Source of the DNA: Periplaneta americana
Taxonomy: Eukaryota; Arthropoda; Insecta; Blattodea; Blattidae
NCBI RefSeq assembly: GCF_040183065.1
Contig: NC_091119.1
Location: 67,431,892-67,495,891 of the forward strand
DNA length: 64,000 nucleotides
Reading direction: 5' to 3'
Position 1 is the first letter of the stretch; each line of letters starts with the position of its first letter. Shown here piece after piece: positions 55,271 through 64,000 of the stretch. The notes beneath the pieces were generated by a model, which ran no database searches, was not told the origin of the DNA, and was given only the letters and a program-made list of their open reading frames with translations. The translations under genes and the position numbers were made by a program.

Positions 55271-56545
55271 TTAATTTGTCTGAACCAAAACTATGAAATA
55301 AGAACAAATCACGCCCAATAAGTTGTATAGGTACGACATGTTTAAAGTAAACAATTTGCAGGCGTTGAATTCAGCTACAGTACTCTTGCTTTCTAAGAGA
55401 AATAACTTCAACTCTGACAAAATACGCCGTTCTGTGTTCGAGCACAAGATCTTCCGTATATGCATAACTGTTTCGTGGGACGCATCTGTCGCCATCTGGC
55501 AGGATATTGTTATCTCAAAGATAAGAAACAATAAATGAAAAGTGTTAACCACTCCCATAGCTATCTCTGCGTAATCAGCGTTGTCAAATTGCGACTGTGC
55601 AGAAATTTTAACAATGAATAGAAGACACATCAGCAGATTCATGATCTCCATGAATATCCAACACATCGAAACAAATAAAAACAAACCGAAGTGCGAATTT
55701 AACGCACGTACAATATCATACAGTTTACTGTTTATGCACCTCAGTTCTCTAATTCGTGCCACTGGATTGAAGTTTATTCGCGATATAGATGTATCGAACT
55801 CTCTTTCGATGTCTATGACACGAATTCTTTTGTGAATTTTGCGCGGGAGCGCAAATTCCTTGAAAGTGAGTGAGATATCTATTAAGTCATTCAGACGTTG
55901 ATATCTCTGTCTCATTTGCAATATTAAATTCACAAAGTAGTTAATCATAAATATGTTTTCACAGTAACACACCTGCAGAGCAAATATGTGGGTGATATTT
56001 ATAGCTTCCCTATTGGAAATTATAACTGAGACGACCGGCAAGGCTATTACAACAAAATGAACTATGATGTACATTGTTACGAATCTTCTTCTCTTTGAAA
56101 ATATTTCATTCTTCTCTATTGGCTTGAACAGCACTTGATCAACTTCATTAATTTGTTCCAAGATTTGAGGAATATGACGCCTCTTGTTCGTGACACTAAT
56201 AAAGAGATTGGTGACTGCTGTCACGTATAAAACAGTAGTATCAACTGAATCGATAAAAATTAATTTAGTTGGCACATCGAAGTCTAGTCGAAACATAAAC
56301 ACGAAAACAAACTGTACTATCGTCAGGATTATCCAAAAAACTGTCCACCACGCACCACAGTACTCAACTTGAACGCATTCTCTTCCTACCCGTCCGTGTT
56401 CGTGAAATGAGTAAGGCGCTTGCCCAAACAATTTCAGAATCAAATGAAAAGGTTTATTGGCCGAATAAACATTGTTGAATGCTGTAAGTTTTCTCATCTT
56501 GCTTGCTGCCAACCGTCTAATAGTTCTCAAACTTTCACATTCCAA
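55271..56545 (-). CDS. Insect gustatory receptor
   Basis: 424 codons in one exon. The protein matches the insect gustatory receptor family (7tm_7), ligand-gated cation channels of taste neurons with a cytoplasmic N-terminus. Visible hydrophobic segments, by residue: about 67-86 (WWTVFWIILTIVQFVFVFMF), 100-117, 158-178 (MYIIVHFVVIALPVVSVII), 190-212, 290-313, 330-352 and 400-421. The C-terminal segment YLYNLLGVICSYFIVLVQ is a variant of the TYhhhhhQF signature: Thr is Ser and the last Phe is Thr. Length is in the usual 380-450 range. No frame damage is seen. A hAT element begins 122 bp past the stop. The ligand cannot be inferred. A fresh ATG at 56545 and no in-frame interruption favour a complete intronless coding region, although an upstream exon cannot be excluded. 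Confidence 0.88.
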   Translation of the reverse strand: MECESLRTIRRLAASKMRKLTAFNNVYSANKPFHLILKLFGQAPYSFHEHGRVGRECVQVEYCGAWWTVFWIILTIVQFVFVFMFRLDFDVPTKLIFIDSVDTTVLYVTAVTNLFISVTNKRRHIPQILEQINEVDQVLFKPIEKNEIFSKRRRFVTMYIIVHFVVIALPVVSVIISNREAINITHIFALQVCYCENIFMINYFVNLILQMRQRYQRLNDLIDISLTFKEFALPRKIHKRIRVIDIEREFDTSISRINFNPVARIRELRCINSKLYDIVRALNSHFGLFLFVSMCWIFMEIMNLLMCLLFIVKISAQSQFDNADYAEIAMGVVNTFHLLFLIFEITISCQMATDASHETVMHIRKILCSNTERRILSELKLFLLESKSTVAEFNACKLFTLNMSYLYNLLGVICSYFIVLVQTN

Positions 56546-56549
56546 ATTT

Positions 56550-57120
56550 ACGTAAATGATAGATACTAATCCTGTGTACTAATATAGAAACAACGAGATG
56601 TTAAACCCGATTATTATATTTCATCGTTCTACAAGCGTTGATGACTGTATTGCATGCTAGCTTCAGTGCCAGAGAAAGCACGTTATTATTAAAACTAGAC
56701 AGTCCGTCGTTCCAAGGACGTCCAATTGATATCACTGAGATTTTTATTTTTACGCGTTTTTTGTCTACGTGCACGATACACGTTTTCTCAAACCCTCGGT
56801 AAAAAAAAAAAGAGTGCTGTAAACTATGAGTGGGTGCACAAGGTAGGCCTAATTTAGATTTCAGAACTGGCTATTTTCCATGTTCAATTTTCTCTCTTCC
56901 CGTCCATCCATTTCCTCTTATTTTCTAACCATCTTGCTACCATTGACATTGGATCCTGCGGGCGCCCTTGCGTCGTTCATAAATTAGTACTGTATTCTAA
57001 GTTTTACAAAATTTTTCTCTTCTTTTTCCTTAATATTCATCCCTTTTTTCCTGATTTATTTAGATGTTTTAGTTACAGCCGTGGCGAGAATGCCACCCTC
57101 TCACTCACTGGAGTCAAACT
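56550..57120. other. Upstream of the gustatory receptor, no recognised feature
   Basis: Presumed 5' flank of the receptor gene (read on the minus strand). No TATA box or initiator can be called with confidence. Confidence 0.4.
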
Positions 57121-57129
57121 CCGTTCCAT

Positions 57130-57339
57130 TTGTATTTGTCTTTGACCTGCGAGTGGCATATCGTCCAATGTCTCTCTCGAAACCATGAACCTCCACAAAA
57201 ACGAAAGTTTCAAATAGGACGGGAGGACGCATTTTTTTGCTGTCAATATGATGAGAATATTAAATGTATGATTTGTTCACGAGTATTACGAGGAAAACGG
57301 TTGTATAACATAAAACGGCATTATACTACATGTAACTAA
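57130..57339 (+). pseudogene. hAT-derived BED-like zinc-finger remnant
   Basis: Open frame with KRKFQIGREDAFFCCQYDEN, KCMICSRVLRGKRLYNIKRH and YTTC. C-x2-C followed by the N-I-K-R-H-Y segment is the N-terminal finger of ZBED5/FAM200-like hAT transposases. A microsatellite follows at once, and a C-terminal remnant lies 260 bp on, so it is the left part of an internally deleted element. Confidence 0.65.
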
Positions 57340-57359
57340 TGAAACATTGAAAGTTAGGT

Positions 57360-57361
<2 letters not shown>

Positions 57362-57420
<59 letters not shown>

Positions 57421-57455
57421 TCATCATCATCATCATCACCATCATCATCATCTCT
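57362..57455. repeat. (AAT)n(ATC)n microsatellite
   Basis: AAT run changing to ATC repeats, located at the internal deletion point of the hAT remnant. Confidence 0.93.
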
Positions 57456-57559
57456 GTACGTCGACCCTTTTTCAGCAGATGTGCAGTTAGCTCTTCAATT
57501 TGAACTCACTGATTTACTATGTGATGTCAAATGAAAGCTAGATGTAAGGACTTGACAAA

Positions 57560-57799
57560 TGTTGAACTTTCAAATCTTTGCCAAAAAATAAATATCCGAA
57601 GCTTCGTTGAAGCCATGTTCGCTACAGCTTACGTTTGTGAAAAATTATTTTCAACATGAAAATAGTAAAAACCAAATTTAGATCACGACTGACAGGCAAT
57701 TACCTTCGTGATCAACTACGACTGGCACTAAGTGACATAATTCCTGATTTTGAAACTTTGTCGCAGGACATTCTGAATACAGTTAATTTTAGGTTGTGA
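57560..57799 (+). pseudogene. hAT transposase C-terminal remnant
   Basis: Encodes FVEAMFATAYVCEKLFST, then after a one-base shift MKIVKTKFRSRLTGNYLRDQ and LRLALSDIIPDFETLSQDIL. This is the hAT dimerisation region with the usual C-E-x-x-F-S and K-x-x-x-R-x-R-L pattern. It pairs with the finger at 57130-57339 as one deleted element. Confidence 0.75.
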
Positions 57800-57804
57800 T
57801 ATTG

Positions 57805-60800
57805 TTCATTCCTTTCTTCGTTACACGTAGGCCTACTAAACATTGGTTTGTAGCCTTGTACTGTATAAAATTATATTTAAGCGCTTGACGTAAGGAAAAC
57901 GAAAATCCATTAATAAGTCAGACAGTTGCTTCACTTCCCCTTCGGGTGTCCGCCTCCCTCCATAGGTGCTATGCACGTTGCAGGTTACACAGTGGCTCGG
58001 CGCACAACTACATTTTCGCCACGGCTGCTTTAGTAGAAAGTATAAATTAGACCACAACCATTCCAGTTGTCACGGATGTTACGTTTTTACCATTTTCAAA
58101 CTCTATATACAGTGACGATATTCAGAAAGTTTAACAACCAGTTCTCTCACGTGTACCTATGTTAAACATATACGGTACCTATATGTCCATGGTACTTGAA
58201 AATATTTCCTAGAAATAATTTAACAACCGGTTCTTCCGAACCGGTACGAACCGGCCGAATATCACCACTGTATACAGTATATATTGAAAATGTAATGATT
58301 TTTGTTAACTTTTATAATTAGAATCAATTTAAAAGATCAATAACATTTTACAGAAACAAAGTTGTTTGAATAAAATTCATTATTATTGCAGAAAATAAAG
58401 AAAAGGTTCCGTCCGGATAAAGCTCGATTCAACGTTAATGGTCCCTGTCCTTGGTTGTTTGGCTAGTGGGCGAGCTGTGTGTTGCGTCATAAGAAAGAAA
58501 TTTAATCACAAATCTGCATAGGAAGGGAAGAGGGAAGAGGAAGAATGAAAATAATATCTATGCTCGAAGCTGAGGGACACTCATGTCAAGAAAATACAAG
58601 TCTTCATGACATTGTTTAGTCAACAAACGTAGTGGTTAGTAACGGGACGTGTGGAAGAATATTGTGTTTTAAGACGGAGTGTACCGCGACATGATAAGGA
58701 GAAAGCGTTAGGTGTTATGACAGCGCGGCCTGATCTGTGTGACCCAGTCCGCCAGTAGTGAGGAGTACTGTATATAACTCGCTCTCAGTCTATCCACTTT
58801 TTGCAGGGGCCAAAATCCCTGAATCAAGCTTTGTGAACTCACTTCACACAATATTAACAAAAAGTGTAAAACACAGGCCTCTGCCTCAAGCAAGAAGAGA
58901 TTCATTCTCATAGTGTCCATGTGAAAGCAATGCAAATCTCATGGCATCCAATTAGTTAATAAAAACATATCGGTAAATATTGTATGTCACGGGTATTACA
59001 CACATTTTGTCACGGATGTTACAGATGAGTTGATGTCCTTCGTTTTTCCAGTTTCAAAACAACTGTGACATTTCTAAGTCAAAATATTCACTTGAACTGT
59101 AAGATTGCTAATTTTGTTATTAACTCAAACTACTCAAAATAAATGGCAGAAAGAATATAGTACAGGGTAAAAAGTTCCTTCATCCTGGTGGTCTGGAGTC
59201 TGGAATTAACAGTGCAGGCTCTCAAAATATTTCTTCAACAACAGCTCATTGAAAAACATACATTAACAGCTGATCTCTCTGGGTGCTATGCATAGACATT
59301 TCGCTAGCCCGCGCTACGAGCGTGCTAAACTAGCCCCGGCTATCGACTGGTTACTTGTACGGGATTCATATCATATCGTATCGCTAACACTGGTTTATGA
59401 ATACGAAAAACGTTCGTTCGCTGATCATCCATCGGAAGGCCGCGCTAAGAATATCTATGAATATGGCCCTCTATGACTAAGTGCTAAAAACTTTAGGGAA
59501 ATAAAACGTATCTATTATTAGAGATGAAACAATTTCTTCGTAAAAACGATACTAGCGTATATATGACTCAAGTATTGTACTTGACGTCAGAGGGAAGGGG
59601 GTAGAATAATTGTTTTCTATATCGTCTGGTTACAGCAACAGTGCTGAACTGTGGTGCTACGTGTCCAGTGTGGTAGTAAGTGAGCGAGTCGATTTCTAAC
59701 CTGTAGTGCAGTGTTATTGTCATTACTTTATATATTAAGTCATTCTAATATAGTTTGAATTGTACACTCCATAGAGGACTATTAGGAGTAACAACTTTAC
59801 ATTGGTTATATTTCACTGCAAATGTTCCCAACAGGTAATGCGCAACGTTTATGTTCCACCGAAGTATACTTTGTATGTCTGAAACCTACTCTTGTTTACA
59901 TCTGACCGCTGTGCAGAGTTCAGAGACACCCACACTATATGGTTGAAACGTAGTCAACCTCGTGTTCATGGAAGGAGAGGTTTCATCTCTACCTATTACC
60001 TAGCCAAGACCACTTAAAGTCAATGTAAATGTAAAATATTTTTCTTTTGAAAATAAAACAGAATATTTAAATACAGAGTCTTATGTATGTCTTACACCAA
60101 TAATAAACAAATATTTCTGAAAAATACTTTTTAATTGGAATTCCCAGTTTGCCTGGAAGTGCTAACTAGTGACTGATTTTCTAAATAAAAGCAGATCTAA
60201 ATGTAAGACGCATACATCATCTTATGTTAATATAGGAGGTTAGAAAGAGAAAGTTTTTCTAACCAACGACTTCCTTCCAATCCTATTGAAGCACAATGCA
60301 AATCCTCCATTGTATGTTAAGGCTTAGGAATTTCTGGGATAAATAAACATAGTTGTCATACCTTATTCTTGGCTGCCGGCCCCTTCGGTCATTCAGCTGG
60401 TGGTTATCAGTAGTCATCGTCGTCAGTCTGGGTGATAAAATAAATGCTGTAAGTGCCTTGAACAGCTGAAACATTTTGCAAGATGACTATAGTCACTGTA
60501 ATGCCTCGTGTACTAACCCCGGCAGTGTATAAAGGGGTGAGAATGAGATACTCCTAAGCCACACAGACAAAATTTTACAGGAGAACGTGTTAAAGGTTTA
60601 GAGTCCAATGCTATTAGGTGCGATATCATAATTTCTTCAGAGTCCTAGTTAGGTTATGTGTTGAGAAAATGTTATAATATTTTACTAATAGCTTTCCCAT
60701 ATGTACAGGAACATCATTTTATTTTTACTAACATTTTTAATATTAACCTGGCTATATCTTTGGTTTAAAGGTCTAGAACCGGAAACACCGCTTGCTCCCC

Positions 60801-61080
60801 CTTCCAAGACTGGAGTTCGATGATACTGGCGTAAAATACAAATCACTTTACTAGGTATAGGAGGGAAGAAAAGTAGTTCATCCATTTATGTAAACTAGGA
60901 AATATCGCAATTTTGAGTTTGATAATTTTCATTAGATTTTTGTTTATCAAAATACGGTACTGTGTTAACACTTAGTGTTTTTACTCACGAATTGAGCTAT
61001 CCATTCGGACGTATTAATTATGCAGTGTATATTGTACTGTTACAGCACATTAGCGTACAATATAGAGAATTAAGTTAAAT
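57805..61080. other. No recognised feature
   Basis: Mixed AT-rich sequence. The word TGTCACGGATGTTAC occurs at about 58068 and again at about 59010. No ORF with a recognisable domain. Confidence 0.4.
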
Positions 61081-61084
61081 TGAA

Positions 61085-61175
61085 AAATAATCATAATGTG
61101 GATATTTAAACACATTTTTGAAAATGGTGACCGTTCATTTCGATACAGGCTTCAATTTTTTGTGCATATTATCGC
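61085..61175 (-). pseudogene. Tc1/mariner transposase extreme C-terminus
   Basis: Minus strand reads KIEACIEMNGHHFQKCV then stop. The same ending (EVCIQAGGGHFEHLL) closes the transposase at 24285-25449. It is short and truncated on the N-terminal side. Confidence 0.5.
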
Positions 61176-61194
61176 ACTATAGACTATTGCACCT

Positions 61195-61795
61195 AATTCC
61201 GATTACCAGTTTCGTCCTTCGTACGAGTAACTCATGTTGAAATAATTCTATACCTACTCTATAAAAGAGTAGGCCTACTTTACGTAGTGTAAATTTAATC
61301 TTCACTTTTGCCCGATCCGAAAAGATGAAATTACTGAGAGATGCTATCTACGTTTGTTCAAGTGGTTTTGTCGCAGGGTCGTAGAAAAGGGGGGAAATCA
61401 CGTGACAGTTAATTACTTAACGAGGTCCTTTTATTTAAGTTATTTTTAACAGTTGTATAATATTACGTAGACGTCCAATTCCTAACAGAAACTGTTTTCA
61501 GAAAAGAGGTAAGACAGCCCAGCTACTAGACTTTACAGAGAGACGAACAGAAGCAGGTGGGGGAAACCGGGATGCGACGTAGGCAAACGGACGACAGTAC
61601 CTGTGCGAAAATATGATTCAATATTGAAAGCTCTTTCGTCACTGGAAAACGCGAACGTATTTCTGGAACTCAGTACTGCATACGCGGCCTTGGTTCTGTG
61701 TGGAGGACGGTTGGAAGTTTACTAGTAGACGGGGTGGGAGTGAAGTACATTAAAAACCTCAGGTACAATAAAAATTGAAGTAAAAATAAAATGAT
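61195..61795. other. No recognised feature
   Basis: No supported coding or repeat structure. TAGGCCTA at about 61270. Confidence 0.4.
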
Positions 61796-61799
61796 GTCC

Positions 61800-62300
61800 T
61801 TGTACATGAAATGAACTCACGCAAAGAACTAATTTTGTTAAAAGCGTGGCTTTGGACTGTCTCATTCTCACCTCTTGAAATGTTTGAAATGATAAGGAGC
61901 ATCCTGACCAGAAAGGAGTACAATAAATTAAAGAACCCCGACAGTGTTCCGATTGCGCTGATATCCATCAACATTACGGTCGCAGAGAACTTCTTCGCCA
62001 GGAACCAGTGTAACATAGATAATCTGGTGAGCGTACAACAATGCATTTAATATTCCTTTACCAATCTTATCAAGACGGTCCCTGGCAGTTCGAATAAAAT
62101 GAGAGGCATACTCATCACGCATAAACCAAATTTGAGGACACGTCTTCAATGGAACGGCGTTTAGTAATGTAGGCAACGTGCATTCCAGAAACTGCAATTA
62201 TCATTCAGCCTGGGTGGCAGGGATCACGGTCCAATTAGATACGATGCCAAACCAGACGTTCCACGTAAACTATTGTTCCTGCCATGGCAGCGAGACTATA
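61800..62300 (-). pseudogene. Tc1/mariner transposase fragment
   Basis: Minus strand open from 62197: MQFLECTLPTLLNAVPLKTC, QIWFMRDEYASHFIRTARDR, then EEVLCDRNVDGYQRNRNTVG. The second motif corresponds to W-F-x-H-D-G-A-P-x-H-F of related transposases (compare HFLHDGAPAHF at 24542-25057). Here HDGAP has become RDEYA and the third acidic region is deleted. It is a relative of the element at 24147. Confidence 0.65.
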
Positions 62301-62432
62301 TGGGAATTTTCATCTGTACATTAATTATTAACATTATTGTACACTGCCCCGTCGATATAGGAGAAGGCCAATGTTCACCTACTTAGATATAACACGCGGA
62401 GCAAGTTCTCTGCAATCGGCAAGTGATCGAGC

Positions 62433-62764
62433 ATGAAAGTCGAGGAATATTATGGACAGGAAGACATCGATCATACGGGACTGGGTAATTAAGGGTTGTT
62501 AATTCATTATAAAAAAGTGAATCTGATAAAACTTTGATAAAAATTAATTTTATTTCCTAGAATATATAGCCTATCTATAAAATAGAGAGACGCAGACACA
62601 GATAGATTTAGATTTATATATATATATATAAATCTATATATTCTAGGAAATAAAATTAATTTTTATCAACGTTTTATCAGATTCACTTTTTTATAATGAA
62701 TTAACAACCCTTAATTACCCAGTCCCGTATGATCGATGTTTTCCTGTCCATAATATTCCTCGAC

Positions 62765-62770
<6 letters not shown>
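62433..62770. repeat. Long inverted repeat, 137-bp arms
   Basis: Arms 62433-62569 and 62634-62770 are reverse complements with only about two mismatches. They start ATGAAAGTCGAGGAATATTA at the outside and end CTAGAATATATAG at the inside. The 64-bp centre carries a GATA/TATA-rich stretch. No coding. Confidence 0.95.
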
Positions 62771-62809
<39 letters not shown>

Positions 62810-62812
62810 GAC

Positions 62813-62900
<88 letters not shown>
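62771..62900. repeat. (TA)n and (GATA)n microsatellites
   Basis: About 32 bases of TA repeats, then GACA and about 95 bases of GATA repeats. It sits between the inverted repeat and the tRNA-like array. A short GATA run also ends the array at 63703-63715. Confidence 0.97.
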
Positions 62901-62901
<1 letters not shown>

Positions 62902-62921
62902 TAATTTCGAGGGAAAAATTG

Positions 62922-62993
62922 TTCCGGAGCCGGGTATCGAACCCGGGACCTTTGGTTTAACGTACCAACGCTCTACCACTGAGCTACTCGGGA
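62922..62993 (-). tRNA. tRNA-like sequence, anticodon GTT (pseudogene candidate)
   Basis: 72 bases fold as a cloverleaf: acceptor TCCCGAG/CTCCGGA with one C:C mismatch, D arm GCTC/GAGC, anticodon arm TTGGT-ACGTTAA-ACCAA, T arm CCGGG-TTCGATA-CCCGG. The anticodon would be GTT (Asn), but position 33 is C and not the near-invariant U. It is part of a repeated unit, so a repeat-borne pseudogene is likelier than a working tRNA. Confidence 0.5.
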
Positions 62994-63281
62994 ACTCTAA
63001 CCGACACCGATCCAATTTTTCCCTCTACATCCACAGACCTCAAAGTGGGCTGACAACCGTCAAGCAACCAACTTCGAGTGCACACTAACTCCGTGTGACT
63101 TAAATTGTGGTTTTCTGTTAACGAACAGTGACGTGTATTATGCAAATCAAGATTTCAGGTATAACTCCCTGTAAAGTTGATTTGAATAATTTCGAGGGAC
63201 GGTTTCGAGGCTTGACGGTTGTCAGCCCACTTTGAGGTCTGTGGATATCGAGGGAAAAATTGGATCGGTGTCGGTTAGAGT

Positions 63282-63353
63282 TCCCGAGTAGCTCAGTGGT
63301 AGAGCGTTGGTACGTTAAACCAAAGGTCCCGGGTTCGATACCCGGCTCCGGAA
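63282..63353 (+). tRNA. tRNA-like sequence, anticodon GTT (pseudogene candidate)
   Basis: Identical in sequence to the copy at 62922-62993, on the other strand. A-box TAGCTCAGTGGTAGAG and B-box GGTTCGATACC are intact, so polymerase III transcription is plausible. Confidence 0.5.
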
Positions 63354-63566
63354 CAATTTTTCCCTCGAAATTATTCAAATCAACTTTACAGGGAGTTATA
63401 CCTGAAATCTTGATTTGCATAATACACGTCACTGTTCGTTAACAGAAAACCACAATTTAAGTCACACGGAGTTAATGTGCACTCGAAGTTGGTTGCTTGA
63501 CGGTTGTCAGCCCACTTTGAGGTCTGTGGATATAGAGGGAAAAATTGGATCGGTGTCGGTTAGAGT

Positions 63567-63638
63567 TCCTGAGTAGCTCAGTGGTAGAGCGTTGGTACGT
63601 TAAACCAAAGGTCCCGGGTTCGATACCCGGCTCCGGAA
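63567..63638 (+). tRNA. tRNA-like sequence, anticodon GTT (pseudogene candidate)
   Basis: Third copy with one change in the acceptor (TCCTGAG), which leaves position 4 unpaired as before. The rest of the cloverleaf is unchanged. Confidence 0.48.
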
Positions 63639-63715
63639 CAATTTTTCCCTCGAAATTATTCAAATCAACTTTACAGGGAGTTATACCTGAAATCTTGATT
63701 TGCAGATAGATAGAT

Positions 63716-64000
63716 AGATTTATCCGTTCCATAATATTCTTACATTTGCTTTATAGCATAGAATAAAGAACATGTCCAATTCTTACGTTTGCAAATATGA
63801 AATATGTACAGAATTAATACCTTAATAACAAAATATTTTATACAATGTAATATGCTTACCATTTAATAGTATTATAATATTTACACAGTACTGTGAAATG
63901 TCAAGAATTCATCTACAGAATAGAAAGTGTGAGATATTAAGTAATTTTTTAGTTTTACCTTAAATAATGCAGGGTTTTGGCTATGATTCTTAATGTCTTC
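63716..64000. other. No recognised feature
   Basis: AT-rich window end. CCATAATATTC near 63731 also occurs in the right arm of the inverted repeat at about 62749. Confidence 0.4.

Larger units (their letters stand above)
62905..63706. repeat. Inverted tandem array of a 285-bp unit with a tRNA-like core
   Basis: Units start CTTGACGGTTGTCAGCCCAC at 63211 and 63496 on the + strand and at 63064 on the minus strand. Each holds the tRNA-like sequence and then TCAAATCAACTTTACAGGG. The minus-strand part (63200-62905) has about 1 1/2 units, the + strand part (63211-63706) about 1 3/4. They meet head to tail-inverted near 63200-63211. Copies differ at few positions. Confidence 0.9.

Noticed and set aside
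63260..63442. ORFs containing [20 protein letters not shown] and its minus-strand counterparts
   Set aside because: They are translations of the tRNA-like unit, a known kind of artefact; there is no sign of protein selection.
62922..63638. Three functional tRNA-Asn genes
   Set aside because: C33 instead of U33, a mismatched acceptor stem in all copies and their place in a repeated unit argue for pseudogenes. They are kept as tRNA-like only.

Overview
The window looks like intergenic and intronic DNA of an insect. It is AT-rich, has a gustatory receptor gene and a spliced Snail-type zinc-finger gene, and is packed with arthropod-type transposons (hAT, Tc1/mariner, piggyBac, a THAP-encoding DNA transposon, non-LTR retrotransposons, tRNA-derived SINEs). 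The SINE and LINE types recall cockroach genomes (Blattodea, for example Periplaneta). That is inference from remembered similarity, not a database result.

Three host-gene pieces stand out. (1) A Snail/Scratch-superfamily C2H2 zinc-finger gene on the + strand has a long exon (about 9334-10802) and a last exon (19076-19286). They are separated by an 8.3 kb intron that interrupts finger 2 after the residues SFADR. (2) An intact 424-residue insect gustatory receptor lies on the - strand (56545-55271). (3) A short exon beginning a THAP-type zinc finger lies on the + strand (52937-53031).

Most of the rest is mobile DNA, and many copies can be delimited exactly by target-site duplications (TSDs). 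1-9.3 kb: LINE pieces, SINEs and AAT microsatellites. 11-19 kb (the intron): three non-autonomous hAT elements with perfect 8-bp TSDs, a TIR element of uncertain class, two fold-backs and a MITE close to the splice acceptor. 19.6-27.2 kb: a piggyBac remnant carrying a nested stack. Inside it are a GAAGAG-type TIR element holding a hAT element, which itself holds a fold-back with a hammerhead-ribozyme-like core, plus a Tc1/mariner-like element and another hAT element. 28-34 kb: a LINE and a THAP-transposase element. 36-39 kb: a large hAT element. 39-43.6 kb: a LINE 3' end, a broken Tc1/mariner-like element and an apparently intact DD34D mariner. 43.7-50.7 kb: an inverted-repeat element with a second hammerhead-like motif, a nested MITE/hAT pair and a short MITE. 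53-58 kb: a hAT element with a TTF-type zinc finger, the receptor gene and hAT remnants. 61-64 kb: mariner remnants, a nearly perfect 137-bp inverted repeat and an inverted tandem array of a 285-bp unit carrying a tRNA-like sequence.

The receptor and the zinc-finger gene have no visible functional link. The mobile elements form a layered record whose relative ages follow from the nesting. Apart from the intact mariner, every transposase or reverse-transcriptase reading frame I see is broken or partial.
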